Positions 9,041 through 19,328 are shown, counted from the first letter of the stretch. The stretch is DNA of 64,000 bases from Clostridium sp. 1001275B_160808_H3 (GCF_015550425.1 NZ_JADNAT010000008.1:62001-126000), one strand, 5' to 3'. Numbers and translations: made by a program. Notes: a model not told the origin generated them from the sequence alone.

Positions 9041-9814
9041 CTATTGATTCAATAATCTATAGCTCAAATCTATAACTTCATTTTTATTTGAAGAGTTAAA
9101 TATTTCAACGTTTCCCTTTTCCTTTGACTCAGTTAATAAGTTTTTCTCATTTAACCTTCTCCTTAACTCTTTAGCTGTTCCTAGTCCTCCATCTATTATA
9201 GTAATATCCTTTCCTATAATCTTAGTTAAAGTGTCTTTTATAAATGGATAATGTGTACATCCCAAAACTATAGAAGATATTTTACCATCATTGTATGTAT
9301 TCATTTTTTCAAACAAATATGCTTCAACATCTTCCCCATCAAACTTACCAGATTCAATAAATTCTACAAGACCAGGGCATGGTACAGGAACTATTGATGC
9401 TCTATCCTTATATCTATTCATTAACTTGTTAAATTTCTCTTCTTTTAGTGTCATTGATGTTGCCATGATTAATATATTTCCATCATTGTTAAGTTCAACT
9501 GCTGGTTTTAATGCAGGTTCTATACCTACCAAAGGTAAATCTGGATACACTTTTCTAAGATCTGCAACAGCTGCGCTAGTTGCTGTATTACAAGCAATAG
9601 CTATGCCCTTAACCCCTTTATTTAATAGGAATTCTACAGCCTTAAATGTTAAGTCTCTAACCTCTTCAACGCTTTTTACTCCATAAGGTGCATTTTTAGA
9701 ATCTCCAAAATATATATAGTTCTCATTCGGCATTACTTTCATTGCTTCTTTCATTACACTTAATCCGCCTACTCCTGAATCAAAAAAACCTATTGGCCTA
9801 TTCTTATTGTCCAC
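9041..9814 (-). CDS. murI: Glutamate racemase MurI
   Basis: The enzyme interconverts L- and D-glutamate, supplying D-glutamate for the peptidoglycan stem peptide in the cytoplasm. The 257-residue length is normal. The sequence shows the N-terminal [15 protein letters not shown] motif, the [11 protein letters not shown] segment, and the two catalytic cysteines in [11 protein letters not shown] and [10 protein letters not shown], with a conserved histidine in the latter. The start is ATG at 9814. The gene is flanked by a hairpin downstream and by a divergent MutS-like gene upstream, so it is probably transcribed alone from within the 180-bp gap. Confidence 0.96.
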   Translation of the reverse strand: MDNKNRPIGFFDSGVGGLSVMKEAMKVMPNENYIYFGDSKNAPYGVKSVEEVRDLTFKAVEFLLNKGVKGIAIACNTATSAAVADLRKVYPDLPLVGIEPALKPAVELNNDGNILIMATSMTLKEEKFNKLMNRYKDRASIVPVPCPGLVEFIESGKFDGEDVEAYLFEKMNTYNDGKISSIVLGCTHYPFIKDTLTKIIGKDITIIDGGLGTAKELRRRLNEKNLLTESKEKGNVEIFNSSNKNEVIDLSYRLLNQ

Positions 9815-9993
9815 CTAATCTCACTCCATTTTCTTTAATTCTATATTTTATTTTATACCTTTATTTAATATAAATCTACAGATTTATATTGTTATTTAAC
9901 TTCTATACATTTATAAATTACTTTCAAATACTATTTTTCCCATCTATGTTATATTATAATAAATAATACAATTAATATAATAGGGGTGGTTTT

Positions 9994-11745
9994 TTGAAAA
10001 GAAAGTTATTAATTTATAAGTATCTTACATTCATTTTTGTAGCTTTGTCTATAGCTACTATTTATTTTACATTTAAATTAGGAACACAGTTAGGAGGCAG
10101 AATATATCAAATAGGAATTTTTCTTTTTATTATACTTATTGTTATCTCTTCTAAACTCTTTGATAAATCAAGAAAGTTTAATGAAATAATTTTCTTAATC
10201 TCCTCTTGGCCAGATTCATATGATTCTAAATTTGACTTTAATAAGATACATAAATTTTATTATGAATATGGTCCTAAATCTTTAAATGAAAATACCTTTC
10301 ATGATATAGATGATCAAACTGCTCATGATTTAAATATTGATGAGGTCTTTAAGAAAATAAGCAATTGTTCATCAACTCTAGGTGAACAAATGCTATATTA
10401 TATTTTAAGAACACCAAAAACTAATAGTGCTGAATTAATAAAAAGAAATAAAATAATAGAAAAATTTAAAAATGATGAAAATCTAAGAAGTACAATACAA
10501 CAGATATTTTCTAATTTAGGAAAACAAAGAAAAGGTGAGATATTTAATTTATTTAATACAGAAACAGTTGTAAATAAATCAAAGGTATTATTATACAATC
10601 TAATAGCTTTAAGCTCAGTTGTAACATTAGTTTGGTTTATTATTGATGGCGCTAATAAAATTCCAACCTTTATAGGAATTTTCGCCATATACATGTTCAT
10701 TTCACTACGAACAGCATCTGAAATAGAATATGAACTTACTTCACTTCAATATTTAGGTAACTTTATTAGAGCTTCTAAGGAACTATCTAAAATTGACGAT
10801 CCTACTTTAAAAGACGAAATAGACAAAATAAAAGAAAGAGTAGATCTATTTTCTAAAATAGATAAAAAAACATTATTTATCTATTCTCAAGGAGCTTTAG
10901 ATATATTTATAGAAACAATAAATGCTTTATTTTTAACTAGAATACGATCTTACTACTCTATAATCAATATTATCAAGAAAAATAGACAAGAGTTAATAGA
11001 ACTCTATGCATTAGTTGGTAAAATAGAAGCTTATATCTCTGTATCTTCTTATAGAACTAAATTAAAAAATTATAGTTTACCTAACTTTACTGATAATAAA
11101 AATAATTTATTTAAAATAGAAAATGCTTGTCATCCATTATTAGAGAATGGTATTCCTAACAGTATAAATTTAAATAACAAGGGAGTTATTTTGACAGGTT
11201 CAAATATGTCTGGTAAATCTACATTCATGAGAACTCTAGCTTTAAATATCCTATTAGCTCAATCTATTTATACATGTTTATGTGATGATTATAATGCTTC
11301 TTTCTTTAGGGTTATGTCATCACTTAGTATTTCAGATGATGTTTTATCTGGTACTAGCTATTATTTAGAAGAATGTAATGCTGTTCTTAGAATTTTAAAT
11401 TCATTAGAAGAAGAAGTACCTGCATTTTGCATAATTGATGAAATATTTAAAGGAACAAACCCAATTGAGAGAATAGCTACATCTAAACAGATTTTAAAAT
11501 ATATTATGAATAGAAATGCACTTTCAATTGTTGCAACACATGATTTAGAATTAGCCGAAACTTGTAATGATAAATATTTAAAATATTATTTTTGTGAAGA
11601 TGTTGATGAAAATGAAGGTTTAATTTTTGATTTTAAATTAAAAGAAGGCATTTGTAATACAGGAAATGCCATAAAACTATTATCCTATTTAGGCTATCCT
11701 AATGAGATAATAAATGATTCAATTAAAGATATTTCTTCTAAATAA
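9994..11745 (+). CDS. Membrane-anchored MutS-family ATPase (MutS domain V protein)
   Basis: This 583-residue protein carries the ABC-type ATPase domain of MutS but lacks the N-terminal mismatch-recognition domain. Two hydrophobic segments near the N-terminus (about 10-50) and another pair around residues 200-240 suggest membrane anchoring. The ATPase domain (about 370-583) has Walker A GSNMSGKST, a signature region SISDDVLSGTSYYLEE, Walker B AFCIIDEIFKGTN and the H-loop ATHDLEL. Such proteins are widespread in Firmicutes and are usually labelled MutS-like; a role in mismatch repair is not established. The start is TTG at 9994 after AGGGGTGG. A strong terminator follows. Confidence 0.88.
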   Translation: MKRKLLIYKYLTFIFVALSIATIYFTFKLGTQLGGRIYQIGIFLFIILIVISSKLFDKSRKFNEIIFLISSWPDSYDSKFDFNKIHKFYYEYGPKSLNENTFHDIDDQTAHDLNIDEVFKKISNCSSTLGEQMLYYILRTPKTNSAELIKRNKIIEKFKNDENLRSTIQQIFSNLGKQRKGEIFNLFNTETVVNKSKVLLYNLIALSSVVTLVWFIIDGANKIPTFIGIFAIYMFISLRTASEIEYELTSLQYLGNFIRASKELSKIDDPTLKDEIDKIKERVDLFSKIDKKTLFIYSQGALDIFIETINALFLTRIRSYYSIINIIKKNRQELIELYALVGKIEAYISVSSYRTKLKNYSLPNFTDNKNNLFKIENACHPLLENGIPNSINLNNKGVILTGSNMSGKSTFMRTLALNILLAQSIYTCLCDDYNASFFRVMSSLSISDDVLSGTSYYLEECNAVLRILNSLEEEVPAFCIIDEIFKGTNPIERIATSKQILKYIMNRNALSIVATHDLELAETCNDKYLKYYFCEDVDENEGLIFDFKLKEGICNTGNAIKLLSYLGYPNEIINDSIKDISSK

Positions 11746-11752
11746 AAAATAT

Positions 11753-11812
11753 AAGTATGTAGGTTTGTTTTTTATATCTTCACTTGAAGATATAACAAGC
11801 CTGCATATTTTT
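11753..11812 (+). terminator. Terminator of the MutS-like gene
   Basis: A long imperfect stem (left arm 11753-11769, right arm 11794-11812) encloses a second small hairpin (ATATCTTC/GAAGATAT). A T-rich tail follows. Confidence 0.75.
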
Positions 11813-11872
11813 ATTTAAAAATCCTATATATCTCTCTAATATTATTCTTACATTATTTTGTTAAATTAATTA

Positions 11873-11901
11873 TTGACATCATATCATGTATATAATAGAA
11901 T
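11873..11901 (+). promoter_or_regulatory. Promoter of the glutamine synthetase gene
   Basis: TTGACA (11873-11878) and TAGAAT (11896-11901) are spaced by 17 nt. Transcription would begin near 11908, giving a leader of about 110 nt. Confidence 0.75.
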
Positions 11902-11902
11902 T

Positions 11903-11970
11903 GCTTTATAAATTAAAGAATTTTACGAATATTATGACGTCTAGACCAGTTTAATATTCGATTTAAAGCA
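11903..11970 (+). promoter_or_regulatory. Structured 5' leader of the glutamine synthetase gene
   Basis: The leader contains a perfect 8-bp inverted repeat, CGAATATT (11926-11933) and AATATTCG (11953-11960), around a 19-nt loop that holds the self-complementary GTCTAGAC. Outside it GCTTTA and TAAAGC (ending at 11969) can pair as a second layer. The structure ends directly before the AGGAAG ribosome site at 11974-11979. It is either an RNA switch or a protein operator for nitrogen control; I could not match it to a named riboswitch. Confidence 0.5.
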
Positions 11971-12016
11971 GAAAGGAAGTGACTTTTCCTTGTTAAGTTT
12001 CGGCAAGGAAGATTTT

Positions 12017-13912
12017 ATGAAAGATTTAATTTTTACAATACCAAAATCAAAGCATAATAAAGAAGACTTATTTAGAATCTTTAAAGACCATCCTGAAATA
12101 AAATTTGTATCTATCGTTGGAATAGATTTATCAGGCAATGATACTGATGAAAAAATTCCAACAAGATTATTTTTAGATGATATTGACTCATTTTTAAATG
12201 GAGTAGCTATTCAAACAGATGGTTCTTCAGTTGTACTTCCTGGGATCGCAACATTAAATGATGCAAAAGTAGATATGGTAGCAGACATTAATGCTAATTG
12301 GTTTGTTGACTATAATTTCGATCATATTGATCCATTAACTAACAAGCCTATTGGAACTCTTAGAATCCCTTCATTCCTAATTCATAATAATAAATCAGTA
12401 TGTTCAAGAAATATTCTTAATTCAGCAATAAATACATTTAAATCAACTCTTTTAGATATCTTTAAAAATAAACCTAAAACTTTAGAACCATTTAGAATTG
12501 AATATGATGATATAGATGAAATTGTAATAACTTCAGCTTCTGAATTAGAATTTTGGGTTAAAACTCCAAATGAACAAGCTCACATAGAAGAATTATCTAC
12601 ATCTCAAGTATTACAAGAACAATATTGGACAAGAACTAAAGGTGCTGTTAGAACTGCATTAGAGGAAACCTTACTTCTTATGGAATCATATGGATTCGAA
12701 CCTGAAATGGGACATAAAGAAGTTGGTGGAGTAAAATCAAAGCTTGATACTAATGGACAATTCAATCATATAATGGAACAACTTGAAATTGACTGGAAAT
12801 ATTCAGATGCTATTCAAGCTGCTGACAATGAAATCTTCGTAAAAATATTAACTCAAGAAACATTCAGAAGACATGGCCTAGATGTTACATTTAAAGCAAA
12901 ACCAATAGATGATGTTGCTGGTTCTGGAATGCATATACACTTAGGCGTTAGTTTAAAATTGAAAGATGGAAAGAGAATAAACCTATTCCATGCAACTAAA
13001 GAAGATTTCTTAAGCTGCATAGGATATGGAGCTATAATGGGAGTATTAAAAAACTATGAAATTATGAATCCATTTATCTCTTCAACTAGTGGAGCTTTTA
13101 AAAGATTAAAGCCTGGCTTTGAAGCACCTATATGTATAGTTACTTCACTTGGAGTATCTCCTGATAATCCATCAAGAAATAGAACCATATTAATAGGCTT
13201 AATTAGAGATTTAACAAATCCATTAGCAACAAGATTTGAGCTTAGATCACCTAATCCTCATACAAATATATATCTTGCTCTTTCTGTTTCATATATGTCA
13301 ATGCTTGATGGAATAATATATGCTCTTGAAAATGATAAAACTGAAGAAGAGCTTTTAGCAGAATTATCAAAAAAACCTGGTGATGATGCATCTTATTTAG
13401 AAAAAACTAGAGCTTATAGAAGTGAAGAAGACGTATTTGAATTCTACACAGAGAAAGAAAGAAATGAATACTTTGGTAAAGCACCTGCTACTGTATATGA
13501 AAACTTAATTCAATTAGATACGTATTCAAATAAACTAAATATATTAAAAAGAAATGATGTATTTAGTGATAAACTAATAAATAGCTTTAAACTTGCTACA
13601 ATTCAAAGATGGACTACAGATATTGTTCATAGAGTTATACTAAATCACGCTGCTGAAGTTAGATCATTTAAAAAGCTTCACTCTGAGAATGCATTAGATT
13701 TAGATATATCAAATTGGATGACTATAGATAACTTAAGACATTTTATAATGAAAGACACTTATACAACAAAAAGCTTATTCACTCGTATAAAATTAGCTTT
13801 ATCTAATGAAGATTATGCTCTAGCATCTGATTTATCGCTTGAATTAGAAGATAAAATGAGTGAATTAAGAAATCTTTATACTAACTATACAAAGAATTTA
13901 CTAGATATATAA
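12017..13912 (+). CDS. glnA: Glutamine synthetase, large clostridial type
   Basis: The enzyme makes glutamine from glutamate, ammonia and ATP. This version has about 632 residues, longer than GlnA type I (about 450) and closer to the large type III-like enzymes of clostridia and Bacteroides. Recognisable elements are QTDGSSVVLPG near the N-terminus, SELEFWVKTP (metal-binding Glu residues), GSGMHIHLGVSL (ammonia/ATP site region), PSRNRTILIGL and RFELRSPNPHTNIYLAL. I prefer ATG 12017, with AAGGAAG 5 nt upstream. A TTG at 11990 in the same frame also has an AGGAAG site at 10 nt and would add nine residues. The gene is monocistronic, between its own promoter and a terminator. Confidence 0.93.
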   Translation: MKDLIFTIPKSKHNKEDLFRIFKDHPEIKFVSIVGIDLSGNDTDEKIPTRLFLDDIDSFLNGVAIQTDGSSVVLPGIATLNDAKVDMVADINANWFVDYNFDHIDPLTNKPIGTLRIPSFLIHNNKSVCSRNILNSAINTFKSTLLDIFKNKPKTLEPFRIEYDDIDEIVITSASELEFWVKTPNEQAHIEELSTSQVLQEQYWTRTKGAVRTALEETLLLMESYGFEPEMGHKEVGGVKSKLDTNGQFNHIMEQLEIDWKYSDAIQAADNEIFVKILTQETFRRHGLDVTFKAKPIDDVAGSGMHIHLGVSLKLKDGKRINLFHATKEDFLSCIGYGAIMGVLKNYEIMNPFISSTSGAFKRLKPGFEAPICIVTSLGVSPDNPSRNRTILIGLIRDLTNPLATRFELRSPNPHTNIYLALSVSYMSMLDGIIYALENDKTEEELLAELSKKPGDDASYLEKTRAYRSEEDVFEFYTEKERNEYFGKAPATVYENLIQLDTYSNKLNILKRNDVFSDKLINSFKLATIQRWTTDIVHRVILNHAAEVRSFKKLHSENALDLDISNWMTIDNLRHFIMKDTYTTKSLFTRIKLALSNEDYALASDLSLELEDKMSELRNLYTNYTKNLLDI

Positions 13913-13939
13913 ATTTATATAAAAAATTTTTTAAGAAAA

Positions 13940-13970
13940 GTTAAGCTGACAAGCTTAGCTTTTTTTATTT
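13940..13970 (+). terminator. Terminator of the glutamine synthetase gene
   Basis: An 8-bp stem (GTTAAGCT at 13940-13947 with AGCTTAGC at 13952-13959, GACA loop) is followed by eight T residues. Confidence 0.88.
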
Positions 13971-14006
13971 TATTGAGAAATAACTTCACAATTTTAAATT
14001 CAATAA

Positions 14007-14058
14007 AAGGTAGAGAAAAGTTTACTCTTGATGAGTATCCCTCTGCCTTATTTTTTTT
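14007..14058 (-). terminator. Bidirectional terminator after the 14075 gene
   Basis: The arms AAGGTAGAG (14007-14015) and CTCTGCCTT (14041-14049) pair with one wobble. T-rich runs follow on both strands. Confidence 0.7.
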
Positions 14059-14074
14059 ATATTAACTTATACTT

Positions 14075-14365
14075 TTATATCCATGCAGGAATATGAATTT
14101 TTTCATTTTCCATAAATGATATATTATTATCTAGAACATTTTTTATAACGTTCTTTTTTGTATTTAATGAATTATTATTTATAAAATCTTCAGCTTCCTT
14201 CATACTATTTGCTTTAAATATAAAAGTCCAACCATTTTTATCATATTTACCTGTACACATTAAATACTTTTCTTTTTCATTATCTATATGTTGTCTATCT
14301 ATTATTAAACTCTTAAATTCACCTATTGTTTTATAATTTAATTTTACAAAAATATCATTATTCAT
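14075..14365 (-). CDS. Small protein, possibly YciI-like, with an SOS-like promoter
   Basis: This is a 96-residue soluble protein that I do not firmly recognise. The middle (KYLMCTGKYDKNGWTFIFKANSMKEAEDFINNN) has the strand-strand-helix look of YCII-related ferredoxin-like domains, but the match is weak. ATG at 14365 is chosen because GGAGG ends 5 nt upstream; a TTG further out overlaps that site. There is no signal peptide or membrane segment. A promoter with a LexA-type box between its -35 and -10 lies 36-62 bp upstream, which would place the gene under DNA-damage control. It stands alone between terminators. Confidence 0.65.
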   Translation of the reverse strand: MNNDIFVKLNYKTIGEFKSLIIDRQHIDNEKEKYLMCTGKYDKNGWTFIFKANSMKEAEDFINNNSLNTKKNVIKNVLDNNISFMENEKIHIPAWI

Positions 14366-14400
14366 ATTACCCTCCAACCAAACATAAGTTCTACATTCAT

Positions 14401-14427
14401 ATTATACGAACATACGTTTCATGTCAA
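14401..14427 (-). promoter_or_regulatory. Promoter with SOS (LexA) box
   Basis: On the minus strand TTGACA (14422-14427) is followed by AAACGTATGTTC (complement of 14408-14419) and then TATAAT (14401-14406, 15-nt spacer) or TAATAT (17-nt spacer). The box fits the Firmicute LexA pattern GAACNNNNGTTC with one base different, and it fills the promoter spacer where a repressor would block polymerase. Confidence 0.65.
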
Positions 14428-14669
14428 TACTTGTATATAATTTTTACATAATAATTATAAAAATACTCTTTTATTGTAGAAATTTATTTTTTATTGTCAA
14501 AATTTATATAAATATTTATATAATAAAAAGTATTTTTATTATGTTGACGTACATTCTTTATATACTATGTTTACCAATATTATAGTATACCCATATACAA
14601 TTATTTTTTTAATTCTTAATATAAATAATTATAAATACATAAGTTTCCTTCTTCATTTCGCCTATTAAA

Positions 14670-14720
14670 AGTAAAAAACAAATAGAGATCTTATTAAACA
14701 ATACGTCCATAAGATCTCCA
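14670..14720 (-). terminator. Terminator of carAB
   Basis: A 10-bp stem, GAGATCTTAT (14685-14694) with ATAAGATCTC (14709-14718), is followed on the minus strand by a T-rich run. It lies just past the carB stop. Confidence 0.82.
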
Positions 14721-14735
14721 TTTAATTCTTCATTA

Positions 14736-17700
14736 TTATTCTGTTATATCAAAAACCTCTAAGTTTTTGTTTTCTACACCAAAAACTTTAACTTCAGCTA
14801 TTGCTCTTAATGTATCTAAAGCTGTTATAACACCTATATTTCTTTCTACAGCAGCCCTTCTTATAATAAATCCATCTCTCTTGGAATCATTTCCCTTAGT
14901 TGGAGTATTAACTACTAAGTCTACTTCCTTATTTTTTACTACATCTAATATATTAGGTGCATTTTCATGTAACTTTCTTACTACTTCAACTTCAATATCA
15001 GCTTCTCTTAAAAGATTAGCCGTTCCTTCTGTTGCAACAAACTTATATCCAACTTCAGCTAGCATTTTAGCTATAGGTAAGAATTCCTTTTTATCATGCT
15101 TATTTATAGTCGCTAATATCTTTCCTTTTTTATTTGAAGGATACATTCCACCTGCAACAAACCCTTTATATAAAGCTTCCTTTATATTTCTTCCTACCCC
15201 TAAAACTTCTCCAGTTGATTTCATTTCTGGTCCTAATGATACTTCAACCTTAGGTAATTTTTGTGTTGAGAATACAGGTACCTTTACGGATACTAATTCT
15301 GGCTCCTTGTATATATCAACTCCATATCCTAAATCTTTTAATTTATGTCCAAGCATAACTTTAGTAGCTAAATCTACTATTGGAACCTTACTTACCTTAC
15401 TTATATATGGTACAGTTCTTGATGCTCTAGGGTTAACCTCTATAATATAAAGTTCTCCCTTAAATTCTATGAACTGAATATTTATCATTCCCTTTATTCC
15501 AATTGCTACTGCTAATTTTTTAGTATAATCTAAAACCTTAGTTTTTGTTTCAGAAGTAATATTTTGACTTGGATACATAGTTACTGAATCTCCAGAGTGA
15601 ACTCCAGCTCTTTCTAGATGTTCCATTACTCCTGGAATTAATATATCTTCTCCATCTGATATGGCATCTACTTCTATTTCTCTACCCATTAAATATTTAT
15701 CTACTAATATAGGGTTTTTCTTATCTTTAGCAAATGTATTCTTTAAGTAATACTTTAATTCTTCTTCATCATGAGTAATTTCCATACCTTGACCACCAAG
15801 AACATAGGAAGGCCTTACTAATACTGGGAAACCTAATTCCCTAGCTTCCTCTAAGCCTTCTTCCATATTCCAAATACCTTTACCTTTTGGTCTATCTATT
15901 CCTAATCTTTCTAATAGCTCATCAAACTTCTCTCTATCTTCAGCCATATCTATTTGATCTGCTGTAGTTCCTAAAGTTTTAATTCCCTTTTCTTTTAAGA
16001 AGTTAGCGAGTTTTATAGCTGTTTGACCACCAAATTGCAGTATAACTCCATCTGGATTTTCCTTATCAATTATATTTAATACATCCTCTTCAGTTAATGG
16101 CTCAAAATAAAGTTTATCTGATATATTAAAATCTGTACTTACTGTTTCTGGATTGTTATTTATTATTATGGTTTCAATACCCATTTTCTTTAACGATTTT
16201 ACGCAGTGTACTGAAGCATAGTCAAATTCTATACCTTGTCCTATTCTTATTGGACCTGAACCTATAACTATTACTTTCTTTCTATCTGATACCTCTACTT
16301 CATCATATTGTTCATAAGTTGAATAGTAATATGGTGATAAAGCTTCAAATTCTCCTCCACATGTATCAACCATCTTATATGCAGGCTTGATATTCCATAT
16401 CATTCTTAACTTATAAACATCCTCAGGACTAACCTTAAGCATATCTGCTATAGCTTTGTCTGAGAATCCCTTTTTCTTTAAGTTTAATAACCATTCTTTA
16501 TCTAAATCTTCTATCTTGCTTAATTTTAATCTAGTTTCTTCTTCAACTATCCATTTGAATTTCTCTAAGAAGAATATATCTATTCCAGTTATTTTTGCGA
16601 TACTTTCTATTCTATAGTCTCTTCTTATCATTTCAGCAAGAGCAAATAGTCTTTCATCATCAGGCTTAACTACGATTGATTTCAATTCTTGAATACTTAA
16701 TTCCTTAAATTTAGGATGATCTAGAGAATATTTTCCTATTTCTAAGCTTCTTATTCCTTTTAAAAGTGCAGCTTCTAAATTAGCACCTATTGCCATTATT
16801 TCTCCAGTCGCCATCATCTTAGTTCCTAAAGCTCTATCTGCTGCATAAAACTTATCAAAAGGCCACTTTGGAATCTTAACTACTACATAATCTAATGTTG
16901 GCTCAAAACAAGCATAAGTCTTTTGAGTTACTGCATTTTTTATTTCATCTAATCCATAGCCTAATGCTATCTTTGCTGCAAGCTTTGCTATTGGATATCC
17001 TGTTGCCTTAGATGCTAAAGCAGATGATCTTGAAACTCTAGGATTAATTTCTATTACTGCATACTCAAATGAATTTGGATTTAATGCAAATTGTACATTA
17101 CATCCTCCTTCTATTCCAACTGCATTTATAATATTTATTGCTGAAGTTCTAAGCATTTGATATTCTTTATCAGATAAAGTTTGAGATGGTGCAACAACTA
17201 TACTATCACCAGTATGAATCCCAACTGGATCTATATTTTCCATGTTACATACAGTTATACAGTTTCCATAAGAGTCCCTCATCACTTCGTACTCTATTTC
17301 TTTCCATCCTTTAACTGATTTTTCTAAAAGAACTTGGCCAATTGTACTTAATTGTAATCCTGAAGCTAATATTTCTCTAAGTTCTGTTTCATTTTCGGCA
17401 ATTCCGCCACCGGTTCCCCCTAATGTATATGCAGGTCTAACTATTACTGGGTATCCAATATTTGTAGCATAAGCAACCCCCGCTTCTATTTCAGTTATAA
17501 TTTCACTTTGTATAACTGGCTCATTAATTCTATTCATCATATTTCTAAAAAGCTCTCTATCTTCACCTTCTTTAATAGATTGAATAGATGTACCAATTAC
17601 TTTTACATTATATTTATCTAAAATTCCTGCCTCATATAAATCTACAGCAAGGTTAAGTCCTGTTTGACCACCCATTCCTGTAAGTAAGCTATCTGGCCTT

Positions 17701-17942
17701 TCCTTATCTATAACTTTTTCTAAAAACTCCACTGTTAGTGGCTCTATATATATCTTATCAGCAACTTCTGAATCAGTCATAATAGTTGCTGGATTTGAAT
17801 TAACTAAAACTACTTCTATTCCTTCTTCTTTTAATGCTTGGCAAGCCTGAGTTCCTGAATAATCAAATTCAGCTGCTTGACCTATAACTATTGGACCTGA
17901 TCCTATTACTAAAACTTTTTTAATATCTTTATTTAATGGCAT
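14736..17942 (-). CDS. carB: Carbamoyl phosphate synthase, large subunit
   Basis: This 1068-residue large subunit makes carbamoyl phosphate from bicarbonate, two ATP and ammonia delivered by CarA, feeding pyrimidine and arginine synthesis. The internal duplication typical of CarB is plain: [19 protein letters not shown] near the N-terminus and [19 protein letters not shown] near residue 560. Each half carries ATP-grasp motifs ([14 protein letters not shown] and [34 protein letters not shown] and [14 protein letters not shown]). A C-terminal allosteric MGS-like domain follows ([21 protein letters not shown]). The start lies 13 bp after carA, so the two are co-transcribed. Confidence 0.98.
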   Translation of the reverse strand: MPLNKDIKKVLVIGSGPIVIGQAAEFDYSGTQACQALKEEGIEVVLVNSNPATIMTDSEVADKIYIEPLTVEFLEKVIDKERPDSLLTGMGGQTGLNLAVDLYEAGILDKYNVKVIGTSIQSIKEGEDRELFRNMMNRINEPVIQSEIITEIEAGVAYATNIGYPVIVRPAYTLGGTGGGIAENETELREILASGLQLSTIGQVLLEKSVKGWKEIEYEVMRDSYGNCITVCNMENIDPVGIHTGDSIVVAPSQTLSDKEYQMLRTSAINIINAVGIEGGCNVQFALNPNSFEYAVIEINPRVSRSSALASKATGYPIAKLAAKIALGYGLDEIKNAVTQKTYACFEPTLDYVVVKIPKWPFDKFYAADRALGTKMMATGEIMAIGANLEAALLKGIRSLEIGKYSLDHPKFKELSIQELKSIVVKPDDERLFALAEMIRRDYRIESIAKITGIDIFFLEKFKWIVEEETRLKLSKIEDLDKEWLLNLKKKGFSDKAIADMLKVSPEDVYKLRMIWNIKPAYKMVDTCGGEFEALSPYYYSTYEQYDEVEVSDRKKVIVIGSGPIRIGQGIEFDYASVHCVKSLKKMGIETIIINNNPETVSTDFNISDKLYFEPLTEEDVLNIIDKENPDGVILQFGGQTAIKLANFLKEKGIKTLGTTADQIDMAEDREKFDELLERLGIDRPKGKGIWNMEEGLEEARELGFPVLVRPSYVLGGQGMEITHDEEELKYYLKNTFAKDKKNPILVDKYLMGREIEVDAISDGEDILIPGVMEHLERAGVHSGDSVTMYPSQNITSETKTKVLDYTKKLAVAIGIKGMINIQFIEFKGELYIIEVNPRASRTVPYISKVSKVPIVDLATKVMLGHKLKDLGYGVDIYKEPELVSVKVPVFSTQKLPKVEVSLGPEMKSTGEVLGVGRNIKEALYKGFVAGGMYPSNKKGKILATINKHDKKEFLPIAKMLAEVGYKFVATEGTANLLREADIEVEVVRKLHENAPNILDVVKNKEVDLVVNTPTKGNDSKRDGFIIRRAAVERNIGVITALDTLRAIAEVKVFGVENKNLEVFDITE

Positions 17943-17955
17943 ATCCTAAATCCTC

Positions 17956-19005
17956 CTATAGTGCATATTTTATAAACTTATCAAATATATATTCGCTATC
18001 TTTTGGGCCTGCTGCTGCTTCTGGATGAAATTGAACTGAGAATATTGGAAGGCTTGTATGCTTCATTCCTTCAATAGTTCCATCATTTATATTGATATGT
18101 GTTGCTACAACATCATTTGGCAAAGTTTCAACCACATATCCATGGTTTTGTGATGTAATATGAACTTTATTTTCTTCTAAATCTTTAACTGGATGGTTAC
18201 ATCCTCTGTGTCCAAATTTTAATTTAGTAGTTTTTCCTCCTAAAGTTAATGCTAAAAGCTGATGTCCTAAACATATACCTACTATAGGTTTCTTTCCCAC
18301 TAATTTTTTTATATTTTCTATTACATCTCCTAAATCTTCTGGGTCTCCAGGTCCATTTGATAAAAACACTAAATCTGGATTTACTTCTAAAACTTCTTCT
18401 GCAGTTGCATTCATTGGAAATACAGTTAACTTGCATCCTCTATTCTTAAAATTTCTTATTATATTTTCCTTTATTCCAAAGTCAATTATTGCTACGTGCT
18501 TTCCTTTGCCTTCTACAGAATACTTTTCTTTAGTGCTAACTATACTAACTGCTTCTTTATTTGAAAAAGAGCTTATTCTTTCCTTAACATCCTCTAAAGC
18601 AACTTCTTCTAAGGAAATCATCCCTTTCATAGTTCCATAATTTCTTAAAACCTTTGTTAAAGCTCTAGTGTCTATGCCTTCTAATCCAATTATTTTATTT
18701 TGCTTCAAGTAATTTTCAAGATCCATTTCACACCTAAAGTTATTTGGAAAATTACATTTTTCTCTAACTATAAATCCTTTAACCTTCGGTGACTTTGATT
18801 CCATATCCTCTAAGTTAATTCCATAGTTACCTACAAGAGGATAGGTCATTGTAACTATTTGTCCATAATATGATGGGTCTGTTAAAACCTCTTGATAGCC
18901 TGTCATTCCTGTAGTAAATACTACTTCTCCTATACTGTCTTTTAAATATCCAAAAGCCTTGCCTTCAAAAATCATACCATTCTCTAATATTAGCTTTGCT
19001 TTCAT
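17956..19005 (-). CDS. carA: Carbamoyl phosphate synthase, small (glutaminase) subunit
   Basis: This 349-residue glutamine amidotransferase subunit hydrolyses glutamine and channels ammonia to CarB. The N-terminal CPSase domain has GMIFEGKAFGY and FTTGMTGYQEVLTDPSYYGQIV. The class I amidotransferase domain has SNGPGDPEDLG, the nucleophile cysteine in PIVGICLGHQLLAL, and the His/Glu pair in SVQFHPEAAAGP. The length is normal. ATG at 19005 follows AAGGAGGG. The long leader upstream holds a PyrR-type attenuator, so carAB should be repressed when uridine nucleotides are plentiful. Confidence 0.98.
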   Translation of the reverse strand: MKAKLILENGMIFEGKAFGYLKDSIGEVVFTTGMTGYQEVLTDPSYYGQIVTMTYPLVGNYGINLEDMESKSPKVKGFIVREKCNFPNNFRCEMDLENYLKQNKIIGLEGIDTRALTKVLRNYGTMKGMISLEEVALEDVKERISSFSNKEAVSIVSTKEKYSVEGKGKHVAIIDFGIKENIIRNFKNRGCKLTVFPMNATAEEVLEVNPDLVFLSNGPGDPEDLGDVIENIKKLVGKKPIVGICLGHQLLALTLGGKTTKLKFGHRGCNHPVKDLEENKVHITSQNHGYVVETLPNDVVATHININDGTIEGMKHTSLPIFSVQFHPEAAAGPKDSEYIFDKFIKYAL

Positions 19006-19068
19006 ATTTAGCCCTCCTTAATTTAAATATATTTAGCTAAAAATACACTTTATAAAAGCTCTACTTAC

Positions 19069-19124
19069 CTAAAAATAAAAGGACAATAAGAAGAGAACAA
19101 ATTATGGTTCTCTTCCTACTATCC
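19069..19124 (-). terminator. Attenuator terminator in the carAB leader
   Basis: An 18-bp stem pairs 19081-19098 with 19107-19124 around an 8-nt loop. The few departures from perfect pairing are G-U wobbles when read as minus-strand RNA. TTTTATTTTT follows. It lies between the PyrR-type site and carA, as expected for transcription attenuation. Confidence 0.88.
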
Positions 19125-19210
19125 TTATATATTTAATATCAGCATTAGAAAACGTCCTTACTGACATAGCTATGCAATTATTTTGTGAATAAAAATATAA
19201 CATATTTATA

Positions 19211-19245
19211 TACTCCCTTTCTGGCCTCACAGGACCAATTTAAAG
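19211..19245 (-). promoter_or_regulatory. PyrR-binding (anti-antiterminator) element
   Basis: The minus-strand RNA reads GGUCCUGUGAGGCCAGAAAG and then GGAG. This fits the conserved PyrR-binding hairpin loop pattern of pyr leaders (GUCC-x-GAGAGGCU-x-GAAGG type). UMP/UTP-bound PyrR on this element would favour the downstream terminator. No pyrR gene is in the window. Confidence 0.82.
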
Positions 19246-19299
19246 TGTACTTTTTAACTCTTTAATTATCTTTTTGATAATTAATTATCCTTTTATAAT

Positions 19300-19328
19300 A
19301 TTCTATATTTTATATAAATATCTGTCAA
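19300..19328 (-). promoter_or_regulatory. Promoter of the carAB operon
   Basis: On the minus strand TTGACA (19323-19328) and TAGAAT (19300-19305) are spaced by exactly 17 nt. This gives a leader of about 285 nt containing the PyrR element and terminator. The rest of the gap to 19716 is AT-rich and I see nothing else in it. Confidence 0.78.

Noticed and set aside
14767..15450. 227-codon open frame on the plus strand opposite carB
   Set aside because: It lies wholly antisense to conserved carB codons, has no ribosome site, and its Ser/Thr/Leu-rich composition mirrors the reverse of coding sequence.
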